64,000 nt of DNA. Source: Pyrinomonadaceae bacterium (lineage in GTDB: Bacteria > Acidobacteriota > Blastocatellia > Pyrinomonadales > Pyrinomonadaceae). Shown here piece by piece: positions 1 through 8,658 of this stretch. The position numbers and the translations under genes are program-made. The DNA lies in assembly GCA_030841085.1 (NCBI GenBank), contig JAVEDP010000030.1:1-64000 (forward strand), in the 5' to 3' direction. Every line of letters starts with the position of its first letter. Position 1 is the stretch's first letter. The notes beneath the pieces are model-generated. The model did not search any database, was not told the DNA's origin, and saw only the letters and a list, made by a program, of their open reading frames with translations.

Positions 1-1050
1 GCAGTCAATCGGCGCGTCGTGGTCCACGGGCTCGATGACGTGGTCCTCGAGACGGAGCCTGAGCCGGTGCCGATCGCAGGCGAGGCCCTGGTCCGCACCA
101 CCGTCGTCGGGATCTGCGGTTCCGACCTGCACGCCGCCTGCGGCCGCCATCCGTTCATCGATCTGCCGTATCGTCCCGGTCACGAGGCGATCGGTGTTGT
201 CGAGTCGGTCGGGCCCGGTGTCGACGAGTCCTGGGTCGGCAGCCGGGTGGCAATCGAACCGAACCTGGCCTGTTGGCACTGCACGCAGTGCCGCTCCGGC
301 CGGTACAACATCTGTCGTGAACTGCTGGTGTTCGGCTGCCAGACACCGGGTGCGCTGGCCGACTCGTTCACGATCGACGTCGACCGTTTGGTCCCGTTGG
401 CCGACGATCTCGACGACCGGCACGCCATCCTGATCGAGCCGTTGGCCACCCCGGTACACACGGTGCGGCGCGCCGTGGAGGCGGTCGGTGATCTGCGGGA
501 CCGGCCCGTCGTGGTGATCGGCGCCGGACCCATTGGACTGTTCATGCTACTGGCGGCACATCACGCCGGCGCCAGGGTGATCGTCGCCGACCTGCTGGAG
601 TCCAAGCGGGCCCGGGCCGAACGTCTCGGTGCGGCAGGCACTTTCGACCCCGCGGCGCCGGACGCGATCGCCGCCGCGCGTCGGCTCCTCGGCGGCCCTG
701 CCGCGGTGGTATTCGACTGCGTGTCGCGGGAGAGCTCGGTGGCCCAGGCCGTCGAACTGGTCGACAAGGGCGGCGCGATCATGATCGTCGGGGTCGCCGA
801 AGGCGCTACCCCGGTGCCGCTTGGCCTGATCCAGGACCGCGAGCTGGCCCTGATCGGCAACCTGATGTACGTCCGCGAGGACTTCACCGCGGCGCTCGAC
901 CTGCTGGCCTCCGGCGCGGTGCCCGTCGACGAGATCATCAGCGCCGAGTTCGATTTCGAGCATTCCGCTGAGGCGTTCGCCGCGTCGGCCGACCCGGAGA
1001 ACGTGAAGGTACTCGTCACCCTCGGAAACGATCCAGGGAGATCCCGATGA
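1..1050 (+). CDS. Zinc-dependent alcohol/polyol dehydrogenase, 5'-partial
   Basis: Medium-chain, NAD(P)-dependent zinc dehydrogenase that would oxidise an alcohol or polyol in the cytoplasm. The frame is open to base 1, with AVNRRV ahead of the first GTG at 19, so the true start probably lies outside the window. From that GTG one sees the catalytic-zinc motif GICGSDLH (Cys about residue 33), a GHE motif, the structural-zinc lobe [15 protein letters not shown] with four cysteines, and the Rossmann motif GAGPIG. The stop overlaps the next ATG (ATGA at 1047-1050), so the two genes are translationally coupled. Base composition is far more G+C-rich than the rest of the window, with almost exclusive G/C third positions, as in Actinomycetota. 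The substrate cannot be told. Confidence 0.85.
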   Translation, partial: AVNRRVVVHGLDDVVLETEPEPVPIAGEALVRTTVVGICGSDLHAACGRHPFIDLPYRPGHEAIGVVESVGPGVDESWVGSRVAIEPNLACWHCTQCRSGRYNICRELLVFGCQTPGALADSFTIDVDRLVPLADDLDDRHAILIEPLATPVHTVRRAVEAVGDLRDRPVVVIGAGPIGLFMLLAAHHAGARVIVADLLESKRARAERLGAAGTFDPAAPDAIAAARRLLGGPAAVVFDCVSRESSVAQAVELVDKGGAIMIVGVAEGATPVPLGLIQDRELALIGNLMYVREDFTAALDLLASGAVPVDEIISAEFDFEHSAEAFAASADPENVKVLVTLGNDPGRSR

Positions 1051-2567
1051 GCCAGGCGTTGCTCGAATGCGCAGACATCCAGAAGAGTTTCGGCGGGGTG
1101 CCGGTACTCAAGGGCATCACCCTGGACCTCCAGCCGGGGACCGTCACCGCGCTGGCCGGCGAGAACGGCGCAGGCAAGTCGACGTTGATGAAGATCCTGT
1201 ACGGCATGCAGGCGCCCGACGAGGGCGTCATGAAGGTGTTCGGCAACGAGGTCCATTTCGCCAAGCCGACCGATGCCATCGCCCTCGGCATCGGCATGGT
1301 CCATCAGCACTTCATGCTCGTCAGCACGATGACCGTCGCCGAAAATATCGTGCTGGGCGCCGAGCCGGGCAGCGAGGTGGCGCTCGACCTGAATAAGGCC
1401 TCGACCAACATTCGCAAGCTTTCAGAGGAATTCAAGCTCGCGGTTAATCCGCATGCGGTTATCGAACATTTGTCGGTGGGCCAGCAGCAGCGCGTCGAAT
1501 TATTGAAAGCTTTGTATCGTCAGGCGCGGGTTCTGATTCTCGATGAGCCGACGGCCGTGCTCACGCCGCAGGAAGTTGACGAGTTTTTCGCGATCCTCCG
1601 CGGCATGCGCCAACAGGGAAAAACTGTGGTCATCATCACGCACAAGCTTTCCGAAGTCCTGGCCATCTCTGATGAAGTAACTGTAATGCGCGACGGTCGC
1701 GTTGTCGGCCAGGTAGCGACAAAGGACACCAACGCCGCAGAGCTCGCGCGCATGATGGTTGGCCGTGAAGTTTTGCTGCGGGTCGAGAAGCCGGATGCCG
1801 ATGTCGGCACCACCGGCCTGTTGGTCAAGAATCTTTCTGTATCGACCAGCGACGGCAGCAAACGAGTTAACGGCGTTTCTTTCGAAGTACGTAAAGGCGA
1901 AATCCTCGGCATCGCCGGCGTCGAAGGCAATGGCCAAACAGAATTGATTGAGGCTCTGGCTGGCCTCGTAACCCCGGCGCATTTGACCGGCGAAATTCGG
2001 CTTGAGGGTCGCGACATTACGCGCGTTGATGCGCGGTCGCGTCGCGAACTTGGCATTGCTCACATTCCGGAAGACCGCCACCGGCGCGGGCTCTTGCTGG
2101 ATTTTAGTCTTGCCGAAAACTCGATTTTGGGCGTGCATTACCGCAAGCCCGTTGTTTCGACGGCCGGTATATTTCTCGACAATCAAGCCATTCGCAAACG
2201 CGCGGCACAAATAATTGAAGACTTCGACGTCCGGCCCACCAACCAGGAATTGCCGGCGCGCGCACTATCGGGCGGCAACCAGCAGAAGTTGATCATCGGT
2301 CGCGAGTTTGATTTGCGCCCTAAACTTTTGCTCGTCTCGCAACCGACGCGCGGTGTTGATATCGGTGCGATTGAATTTATCCATCGCAAGTTGGTTGCCC
2401 TGCGTGATGAAGGCTGCGCGGTGTTACTTGTCTCGGCGGAGTTGGAAGAAGTGACCGCGCTCGCCGATCGCTTGCTGATCATTCACGAGGGCCGCATAGT
2501 CGGCGACGTTGATCCGAAAGTTGCTACGATTGAAGAGATAGGTTTGTTGATGACGGGCGGACACTGA
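1047..2567 (+). CDS. BMP-type nucleoside/sugar ABC transporter ATP-binding protein (composition changes inside the gene)
   Basis: Tandem-ATPase subunit that powers import by a CUT2/BMP-type nucleoside transporter. It is 506 aa, the usual size. The first domain has Walker [10 protein letters not shown] (about residues 40-48), [10 protein letters not shown] around the Q-loop, signature LSVGQQQR and Walker B LILDEPT. The second has a degenerate Walker A (GVEGNGQTE), signature LSGGNQQK and Walker B LLLVSQPT, as normal for this family. It is followed by two permease genes. The first ~300 bases are G+C-rich like the upstream dehydrogenase; from about 1340-1450 codon use shifts to the A/T-tolerant style of the rest of the window. 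The protein stays in frame and looks complete. It is either a recombinant gene or an assembly chimera. Confidence 0.88.
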   Translation: MSQALLECADIQKSFGGVPVLKGITLDLQPGTVTALAGENGAGKSTLMKILYGMQAPDEGVMKVFGNEVHFAKPTDAIALGIGMVHQHFMLVSTMTVAENIVLGAEPGSEVALDLNKASTNIRKLSEEFKLAVNPHAVIEHLSVGQQQRVELLKALYRQARVLILDEPTAVLTPQEVDEFFAILRGMRQQGKTVVIITHKLSEVLAISDEVTVMRDGRVVGQVATKDTNAAELARMMVGREVLLRVEKPDADVGTTGLLVKNLSVSTSDGSKRVNGVSFEVRKGEILGIAGVEGNGQTELIEALAGLVTPAHLTGEIRLEGRDITRVDARSRRELGIAHIPEDRHRRGLLLDFSLAENSILGVHYRKPVVSTAGIFLDNQAIRKRAAQIIEDFDVRPTNQELPARALSGGNQQKLIIGREFDLRPKLLLVSQPTRGVDIGAIEFIHRKLVALRDEGCAVLLVSAELEEVTALADRLLIIHEGRIVGDVDPKVATIEEIGLLMTGGH

Positions 2568-2659
2568 AGTTATTGCCGATTTGCGATTGCCGATTGAAAG
2601 CACTCTGGAATGAAACGCGAATCTGAGATTTGAGAGCGCAGATCTCAAAATCTAATTCT

Positions 2660-3727
2660 ATGAAACTATTGCGTGAATTATTGTTTCCACTGATTGCCGT
2701 CATCGCGGCCTTTATCGTTGGTGGAATTCTGATTCTCATCATCGGCGACGATCCGATCGTCGCGTACAAATTGCTGATCGGTAGCGCTTTGTCATGGCCC
2801 GACGGCATTGGCTACACGCTCTTTTATGCGACGCCGTTAATCTTCACCGGGCTGGCCGTTCTGGTTGCTCTTCGTTGTGGCCTGCTCAACATTGGCGCTG
2901 AAGGGCAGTTATACGTGGCCGCGTTTGCGACGGCGTGGGTCGGGATTACTTTTGCTCACCTGTCAGCCTGGCTGTTGCTGCCGCTTTGTTTCCTGGCCGC
3001 GATTGTCGCTGGTGGCGTTTGGGGTGCTATTCCGGGCGTTTTGAAAGCGCGTTTTGGTTCACATGAGGTCATCAACACCATCATGTTGAACTTTATCGCT
3101 GTCGCGCTGGTCAGTTACTTCACGCAATATCACTACAAAACGCCCGGCGATCCGATCATGCAGACGACTGAGATTGGCGGCGGCGCACACATCGCGCGCA
3201 TCGGAAAGATTCTGCCCGGATTTCCTGAACGAATTCCGCTTAACCTGGCATTCATTCTCGCGCTGGTTTGCTGTGTGCTGGTCTATCTGTTTCTCTGGCG
3301 CACGAAGTGGGGGTACGAATTGCGCGCCACGGGTTCGAATCCAACCGCGGCTGAATATGGCGGCATTTCGATTCGCAAGCAGATAATTATTGCGATGACG
3401 ATTTCAGGGTCGCTTGCCGGCTTGGTCGGCATTAACGAAGTGTTGGGGTATCGTTATCGTTATTACGACGGCTTTTCCTCCAGCTATGGATTTACCGGTA
3501 TTGCCGTGGCATTACTTGGTCGCAATCATCCGGTTGGAGTTTTACTGTCGGCCATTTTGTTTGGAATGTTGATTCGCGGCGGCATCTTTGTCGATGCCTT
3601 CACCAACAACGTAACCAAAGATCTGGTCGATGTGCTTCAGGGCGTAGTGATTCTTTTCGTTGCCGCCGAAGCATTGTTTCGCGGTCCATTCGGCAGGTTT
3701 GGTTTGCTTAAACGCTCAAAGGTGTAA
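2660..3727 (+). CDS. BMP-type nucleoside ABC transporter permease (NupP-like)
   Basis: Inner-membrane permease of the nucleoside importer, about 355 aa and largely hydrophobic. It contains family landmarks such as ALRCGLLNIGAEGQLYVAA (about residue 74 on) and, near the middle, WGYELRATGSNPTAAEYGGI, the cytoplasmic loop that contacts the ATPase. I chose ATG 2660 (MKLLRELL) over a TTG at 2630 because the extra ten residues (MRAQISKSNS) are polar and unlike the family N-terminus. It lies 92 nt after the ATPase gene, a gap with short TTGCCGATT-type repeats, and 6 nt before the next permease. A periplasmic binding lipoprotein gene, usual in such operons, is not seen. Confidence 0.9.
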   Translation: MKLLRELLFPLIAVIAAFIVGGILILIIGDDPIVAYKLLIGSALSWPDGIGYTLFYATPLIFTGLAVLVALRCGLLNIGAEGQLYVAAFATAWVGITFAHLSAWLLLPLCFLAAIVAGGVWGAIPGVLKARFGSHEVINTIMLNFIAVALVSYFTQYHYKTPGDPIMQTTEIGGGAHIARIGKILPGFPERIPLNLAFILALVCCVLVYLFLWRTKWGYELRATGSNPTAAEYGGISIRKQIIIAMTISGSLAGLVGINEVLGYRYRYYDGFSSSYGFTGIAVALLGRNHPVGVLLSAILFGMLIRGGIFVDAFTNNVTKDLVDVLQGVVILFVAAEALFRGPFGRFGLLKRSKV

Positions 3728-3733
3728 CTCAAA

Positions 3734-4687
3734 ATGAGAGACCTTTTCACCATCGCTTTGATTTGGTCAACGGTGCGCCTGGCGACGCCTTTGATTCTGG
3801 CGGCGTTGGGCGGTTTGTTTTCTGAACGCTCGGGCATCATCAACATAGCGCTCGAAGGAAAAATGTTGGCGGGCGCGTTTACGGCGGCGGCGGTTACCTA
3901 CGCCGCGGACTCGAAGCTGCATTTGGGCGCGGCCAGCCCCTGGCTCGGTTTGCTTGCCGGGATGAGCGCGGGAATTTTCATTGCTGCGATCTATGCAATC
4001 GTTTGTATTCGCTATAAGGCCGACCAGGTGGTTAGCGGAACGGCGATCAATATTCTGATGTTTGGTCTACCGGCTTTTCTTAGTGGCGCTTTCTTTCTTT
4101 CGTCGGGATCGACACCGCAAATCCCGCGCGATCGGTTGATACCGTTCACACCGCTTGTGATCGCTATTCTGCTGCTAATGCTTACCGGCATTTGCTGGTA
4201 CGTTCTTTATCGCACTCCATTCGGGCTACGGCTGCGCTCAGTCGGCGAAAACCCAGAGGCTGCAGACGCAGCGGGAGTGAGTGTTAGCCGCATTCGCTAT
4301 GCCGGAGTATTAATCGCCGGCGCGCTAGCGGGCATTGGCGGCGCGTATCTTTCAATCGGTCAGTCGTCTTTATTCACAAGAAACATGACATCGGGTCGCG
4401 GCTTCATCGCTTTGGCCGCACTGATTTTCGGTAAGTGGCGGCCGGTGCAGACGCTGCTCGCGTGTCTGTTGTTTGGTTTCACCGAAGCCGTTTCGATTCA
4501 GATGCAGGGCGCGATCAAGCTGCCGGCATTCTTTGCGACATTGCTGCGGCAAACTCCGGGTGACGATATTCCCATCCAGTTTATTCAAATGGTTCCCTAC
4601 CTTTTGACAATCATTGTGCTCGCCGGCTTCATCGGCTCGTCTCGACCGCCACGCGCACTGGGCATTCCTTACCAAAAGGAAAAATAG
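3734..4687 (+). CDS. BMP-type nucleoside ABC transporter permease (NupQ-like)
   Basis: Second membrane subunit of the same importer, 317 aa. The N-terminal region has the family pattern LATPLILAALGGLFSERSGI followed by NIALEGKMLAGAF, and the loop GLRLRSVGENPEAADAAGV matches the coupling-helix region. Most of the rest is transmembrane. It starts at ATG 3734, 6 nt after the first permease gene, so it is co-transcribed. The purine nucleoside phosphorylase start is 28 nt downstream, which supports nucleosides as the cargo. Confidence 0.9.
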   Translation: MRDLFTIALIWSTVRLATPLILAALGGLFSERSGIINIALEGKMLAGAFTAAAVTYAADSKLHLGAASPWLGLLAGMSAGIFIAAIYAIVCIRYKADQVVSGTAINILMFGLPAFLSGAFFLSSGSTPQIPRDRLIPFTPLVIAILLLMLTGICWYVLYRTPFGLRLRSVGENPEAADAAGVSVSRIRYAGVLIAGALAGIGGAYLSIGQSSLFTRNMTSGRGFIALAALIFGKWRPVQTLLACLLFGFTEAVSIQMQGAIKLPAFFATLLRQTPGDDIPIQFIQMVPYLLTIIVLAGFIGSSRPPRALGIPYQKEK

Positions 4688-4715
4688 CGCGCATCATATT
4701 TCAGGTAACGAACTG

Positions 4716-5570
4716 ATGAACGGAAACGTGTCTGAAGCCAGGGCCCAAACCGATCTATATGCAGCCGCAGAACAGGCAGCAAAAGCGATTCGTGCGCGCA
4801 CGAGTGTAAGCTCTCGCGTCGCCCTGGTGCTGGGTAGCGGACTGGGTGGCTTTGCAGATGACTTTGCAGACGCTGTTGCGATTCCTTATCAAGATATTCC
4901 CGGATTTGCGTCTTCAACCGCACAGGGGCACGCCGGCCGTTTGGTTATAGGCAAGGTTGAAGAAAATAACGTGATGGCAATGCAGGGGCGTGTGCACTTT
5001 TACGAAGGCTACTCGCTCGAGCAAGTAACGTTTCCGATTAGGACTTTCAAACTGCTGGGCATTGATACGTTGATACTTACGAACGCGTCGGGCGGAGTTA
5101 ACGTGCAACTCAATCAAGGGGCGTTGATGGTTATCAGCGATCACCTGAACCTGATGGGAGTAAACCCGTTGCGCGGCCCCAACGACGAAAGGTTTGGCCC
5201 ACGCTTTCCCGACATGACTGAAGTTTATTCGCGTGAATTGCAGGAACTCGCGATTGAAGAAGCGGGCGAATTGGGTGTCAGTCTTCGTCGCGGCATTTAT
5301 GCAGGCCTGGCCGGACCCAGCTACGAAACGCCCGCCGAAATACACATGCTGCGCGCGTTTGGCGCCGATGCGGTGGGCATGAGCACGGTGCCTGAAGCAA
5401 TTGTGGCGCGCCAGATGGGCATCAATGTACTTGGCATCTCGTGCATCACAAACATGGCCGCGGGCATCAGCGAACAACCCATTAATCATGCGGAAGTAAT
5501 GGAGACTGGCGAGCGCGTGCGGGTTACGTTTGCGCAGTTGCTGAGACGAATCATTGCCAAGCTGCCTTAG
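4716..5570 (+). CDS. punA: Purine nucleoside phosphorylase
   Basis: Cleaves purine (deoxy)nucleosides with phosphate to free base and (deoxy)ribose-1-phosphate, feeding salvage. It is about 284 aa, normal for the trimeric PNP family. Landmarks in order are LVLGSGLGGFAD (phosphate-binding region), GHAGRLVIG, MQGRVHFYEGYS, TNASGGVN, YAGLAGPSYETPAEI, GADAVGMSTVPEAI and a conserved Asn in CITNMAAGIS. A GTG further upstream (4614) would overlap the permease gene and add a run unlike the family, so ATG 4716 is preferred. It sits directly behind the nucleoside ABC transporter and ahead of udk and cdd. Confidence 0.95.
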   Translation: MNGNVSEARAQTDLYAAAEQAAKAIRARTSVSSRVALVLGSGLGGFADDFADAVAIPYQDIPGFASSTAQGHAGRLVIGKVEENNVMAMQGRVHFYEGYSLEQVTFPIRTFKLLGIDTLILTNASGGVNVQLNQGALMVISDHLNLMGVNPLRGPNDERFGPRFPDMTEVYSRELQELAIEEAGELGVSLRRGIYAGLAGPSYETPAEIHMLRAFGADAVGMSTVPEAIVARQMGINVLGISCITNMAAGISEQPINHAEVMETGERVRVTFAQLLRRIIAKLP

Positions 5571-5571
5571 T

Positions 5572-5690
5572 AGCATAGACTTTAGTCTGTGTCAGCTTGG
5601 CTACCATGTACGTCGGCGGAAGCCTATATCGCTGCAGCCACAGACTAAAGTCTGTGCCACTTGAAGACACAGACTAAAGTCTGTGCTACT
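5572..5690. repeat. Dispersed palindromic repeat cluster (CAGACTAAAGTCTG family), three copies
   Basis: Three copies of a near-palindromic unit built on CAGACTAAAGTCTGTG: one inverted at 5572-5593 (GCATAGACTTTAGTCTGTG) and two direct at 5638-5660 and 5666-5690. The outer copies can pair over about 20 bases. The same unit recurs at 18855-19013, 40986-41043, 42006-42063 and, as a half copy, 49577-49602, always between genes. The last copy runs up to the udk ribosome-binding site. Confidence 0.85.
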
Positions 5691-5705
5691 GGAAAAGGGT
5701 TTTTC

Positions 5706-6347
5706 TTGAGTTTAATCATTGGAATTTCAGGCGGGACCGGTTCAGGAAAGACGACGGTAGCAAATCGTATTTTGGAGACGGTGCGCGCCAGCGAAGTCGT
5801 CTTCATTCAACAGGATTCCTACTATCGCAACTTGAAGGATCTGCCGCTCGATTACCGGCAAGTCGCAAATTTCGATCACCCCGATGCGCTCGATAATGAT
5901 CTGCTCGTCAATCACGTGCGCAAGTTGAGAGCCGGCGAACCAATCGATCTACCGATCTATGACTTCCGCACGAATATGCGCTTGAACGAGACGCGCGCAG
6001 TCGATCCGAAGTCGATCGTGATTGTTGAAGGCATCTTGATCTTTGCTGAGCCGCGGTTGTTGGAACAGTTGGACATCAAAGTTTTTGTTGATACTCCCGA
6101 CGACATTCGTTTCATCCGCCGTTTGCGGCGCGACATTGCCGAGCGCGGCCGCACGGTCGAATCGGTAATTGAGCAATACATCGGAACGGTTCGACCAATG
6201 CATATGCAATTTGTCGAGCCTTCAAAACGCTACGCTGACGTTATTATTCCGGAAGGTGGGCATAATCTGGTGAGCATTGATTTGATAAGTGGAAAAATTC
6301 GCGAGAGGTTGGCAGGCGCTTTAACCTCGGTTGGAGGCCAATCTTGA
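5706..6347 (+). CDS. udk: Uridine kinase
   Basis: Phosphorylates uridine and cytidine to UMP and CMP. It is 213 aa, the same length as E. coli Udk. P-loop GGTGSGKTT begins near residue 10, followed by IQQDSYYRNL, the substrate segment NFDHPDALD, PIYDFRTNMR and the lid region IRRLRRDIAERGR. The start is TTG 5706, giving SLIIGISGGTG, with GGAAAAGGG just upstream. An earlier ATG at 5661 would translate part of the repeat and is unlikely. The stop overlaps the next start (TTGA at 6344-6347). Confidence 0.93.
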   Translation: MSLIIGISGGTGSGKTTVANRILETVRASEVVFIQQDSYYRNLKDLPLDYRQVANFDHPDALDNDLLVNHVRKLRAGEPIDLPIYDFRTNMRLNETRAVDPKSIVIVEGILIFAEPRLLEQLDIKVFVDTPDDIRFIRRLRRDIAERGRTVESVIEQYIGTVRPMHMQFVEPSKRYADVIIPEGGHNLVSIDLISGKIRERLAGALTSVGGQS

Positions 6348-6757
6348 GTGAAGACAGTTTGCAGGAACTAATTGAAACAGCAAAGACAGCTCGACTACGT
6401 TCTATCGCTCCTTTTTCAAATTTTCTCGTAGGTGCTGCGGTGAGAACCGCAGAAGGAAAGATCTACACCGGTTCCAACATCGAAAGCGCCAGTTATGGTT
6501 TGACAGTGTGTGGTGAACGCGTTGCCATCTGGAAAGCGTTGTCGGAAGGTGAACGTGACTTTGTGGAACTGGCAATCGTGGCGGATACCGAATCGCTGAC
6601 ACCGCCTTGCGGCACGTGTAGGCAGATTATTTGGGAATTCGCCAAACACGCGAAAATTATACTTTCCAACCTCCAGGGCGAAACCCAGGAATGTTCCATC
6701 AAGGAATTGTTGCCACGTGCTTTCGACGCACGCTTTCTGAGCGCACACAAGGATTAG
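6344..6757 (+). CDS. cdd: Cytidine deaminase
   Basis: Zinc enzyme that deaminates cytidine and deoxycytidine to uridine and deoxyuridine. It is 137 aa, typical of the short homotetrameric Cdd form. The zinc and catalytic residues are in TVCGERVAIWKAL (Cys and the proton-shuttle Glu) and PPCGTCRQ (two Cys); substrate contacts are in FSNFLVGAAV and GSNIESASYG. It starts at TTG 6344, overlapping the udk stop by four bases, so the two are translationally coupled. With Udk and PNP it forms a nucleoside salvage operon. Confidence 0.94.
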   Translation: MSEDSLQELIETAKTARLRSIAPFSNFLVGAAVRTAEGKIYTGSNIESASYGLTVCGERVAIWKALSEGERDFVELAIVADTESLTPPCGTCRQIIWEFAKHAKIILSNLQGETQECSIKELLPRAFDARFLSAHKD

Positions 6758-6777
6758 AAACTCGCGGGCATTCCATT

Positions 6778-8220
6778 ATGTTTAGTCACATGTCAAAGAA
6801 GACTATTGTTGTCATCACGCTTGCTGCCGTTGCTTTTGCCTATTGTTTGCCTGTCAGCGCTCAGCGGAGGGGCCGCCGCATGAAGCAAGTTGAACTGTTG
6901 GTGTTAGGTGGGACGCTCGTATCGATGGACCAGCAACGTCGTGTGATCCCGGACGCCGGAGTCGCCGTGGCGGGCGGGCGCATCGTCGCCGTCGGTACGC
7001 GCGGAGAGATCGCAGCTCAATACTCAGCCGCGCAAACAGTTGAGGCGAACGGAAGGTTAATCGTGCCCGGCCTCATCAACGGCCACACGCATATTCCGAT
7101 GACTTTGTTTCGCGGTCTGGCGGATGATCTTGATCTCCAGGATTGGCTGACGAAATATATATTTCCGGCCGAAGCGAAGAATGTTTCGGAAGAATTTGTG
7201 CGTGCGGGTACGCGGCTTGGTTTGGCGGAAATGATTCGCGGCGGCACGACTACTTACTGCGACATGTACTACTTCGAAGACGCGATTGCAGATGAAACTG
7301 CAAAAGCGGGCGTGCGCGGGGTGCTCGGCGAAACGATCATTGATTTCCCGGTGGCGGACAATAAGACGAACGCTGAGGGAATGGCCTACGTAGCGAAGTT
7401 TGTACAAAAGTGGAAGGGGCATGAATTAATTGTTCCGGCGATCGCGCCGCATGCGCCCTATACGGTTTCTGAAGAACACCTGAAGGCGGTGCGCGCCTTT
7501 TCCGATCGCACCGGCGCGCCCATCGTCACTCATATTTCCGAAACCAAAAGGGAAATAGAGAATAGTTTGAAAGCTCACGGCGCCAGCCCAATCGACTATC
7601 TGGCTCGCATTGGCTTTCTTAGCAACAAAGTCATCGCGGCGCACGTTGTTTGGCCGAGCGCAGAAGAACTCGGCATTCTTAAGCAAATCGGCGTCGGAAT
7701 AGTTCACAATCCGCAATCAAATATGAAACTGGCTTCAGGCGTGGCGCCCGTTCCCGAGATGCTAAAACGCGGTTTGTTCGTCGGCCTGGGAACTGACGGA
7801 GCGGCATCAAACAACGACCTGAACATGTGGGAAGAGATGGACACGGCGGCTAAGCTTCACAAAGTCTTCAGCGGTGATCCCAAGGTAATGTCGGCGAAAG
7901 AGGCTTTTGAACTGGCGACCATTCGCGGCGCGCAGGCATTGCATATGGAAAACGAAATTGGTTCGATTGAAAAAGGGAAGCGTGCCGACCTGGTGATTGT
8001 CGAACGCGATTCGCTCAATCAAATCCCGCTCTATAACGTCTATTCCGATTTGGTTTATGCCACTAAAGCGAACGATGTATTGACAGTAATCATTAACGGC
8101 CGCGTCGTGATGCGTGACCGGCGCCTCTTGACGCTGAATGAAGAAGAAATCAAAGCAAGCGCACGAAGATTCCGCGACCAGGTAGCCAGGAGCCTGGGAA
8201 CGCTTGGAATCCAGCCGTAG
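6778..8220 (+). CDS. Amidohydrolase, adenosine/S-adenosylhomocysteine/MTA deaminase-like, with possible signal peptide
   Basis: Metal-dependent amidohydrolase of the TRZ/ATZ-MtaD-SAH deaminase group. Metal ligands are in NGHTHIPMTLFRG (about residue 101 on), the later HAPYT and HISET segments, and the catalytic Asp in GTDGAASNNDLNMWEEMD. From ATG 6778 the protein begins with a convincing Sec signal (MSKKTIVVITLAAVAFAY... ending VSA-Q), suggesting export. An internal ATG at 6880 starts at the conserved core (MKQVELLVLGG) and has GGAGG at 6866-6870, nine bases upstream, whereas 6778 has no clear ribosome site. Both forms may be made. It is 20 nt after cdd and probably in the same operon. The exact substrate is not determined. 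Confidence 0.82.
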   Translation: MFSHMSKKTIVVITLAAVAFAYCLPVSAQRRGRRMKQVELLVLGGTLVSMDQQRRVIPDAGVAVAGGRIVAVGTRGEIAAQYSAAQTVEANGRLIVPGLINGHTHIPMTLFRGLADDLDLQDWLTKYIFPAEAKNVSEEFVRAGTRLGLAEMIRGGTTTYCDMYYFEDAIADETAKAGVRGVLGETIIDFPVADNKTNAEGMAYVAKFVQKWKGHELIVPAIAPHAPYTVSEEHLKAVRAFSDRTGAPIVTHISETKREIENSLKAHGASPIDYLARIGFLSNKVIAAHVVWPSAEELGILKQIGVGIVHNPQSNMKLASGVAPVPEMLKRGLFVGLGTDGAASNNDLNMWEEMDTAAKLHKVFSGDPKVMSAKEAFELATIRGAQALHMENEIGSIEKGKRADLVIVERDSLNQIPLYNVYSDLVYATKANDVLTVIINGRVVMRDRRLLTLNEEEIKASARRFRDQVARSLGTLGIQP

Positions 8221-8295
8221 CTTTTAGGTAGTGGGTAAGCTTGAGATTTCCAGAAGGGGGAGTGTTCGCTTCTATACCTGAAAGGTAGCCTGGGG

Positions 8296-8484
8296 AACGC
8301 GAAGCGATCTCATTAGCACCGCGGCTTCAGCCCGGTGATCGCAACGCGGAATTGACCAAGAACCGTTTCTAACGGTTTTCTTGGTTGGAGGATCAGGAGA
8401 AACCGTTGGAAACGGTTAAAGAGTCATTTTGTTGAATCGAACCACCGGGCTAAAGCCCCGGCGCTAATGAGATCGCTTCGCGTT
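8296..8484. repeat. Nested inverted-repeat element, copy 1; main content of the 8221-8658 gap
   Basis: The gene-free stretch 8221-8658 is dominated by a ~190-base element. Its 42-base outer arms (8296-8337 and 8443-8484, sharing GCGATCTCATTAGC and AGCCCGGTG) are inverted with only a few mismatches. Inside are two small palindromes built on AACCGTT/AACGGTT at 8361-8377 and 8401-8417. The same architecture with the same words occurs at 50849-51023. No open reading frame covers it. It resembles a miniature, non-coding mobile or REP-like element. Confidence 0.88.
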
Positions 8485-8611
8485 TTCCGTCCGCCAGTTC
8501 CAAAACAAAATAGACATAACAATCCAAACTTACGCATTCTCACCTTGCATGGAGACTTGCCATCTGGCCCCAATCTGATCATAATAACCGCGAAAATTTT
8601 GATGAACTCGT

Positions 8612-8636
8612 AAGCGAGCGTTTTACGCTCGCTTTT
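8612..8636 (+). terminator. Intrinsic terminator-like hairpin
   Basis: Perfect 9-bp stem AAGCGAGCG / CGCTCGCTT with a TTTTA loop, ending in four T. It lies between the amidohydrolase and the TonB-domain gene and only ~22 bases before that gene's start. It could end read-through from the salvage operon or attenuate the next gene. The U-tract is short. Confidence 0.5.
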
Positions 8637-8658
8637 GCATTTATATAGGAGTTAATTA

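Noticed and set aside
2630-2659. Upstream TTG start for the first permease
   Set aside because: The added residues are polar and unlike the family; ATG 2660 fits better.
5572-5690. CAGACTAAAGTCTG clusters as transcription terminators
   Set aside because: Stable hairpins but no T-run follows; orientation and number vary.
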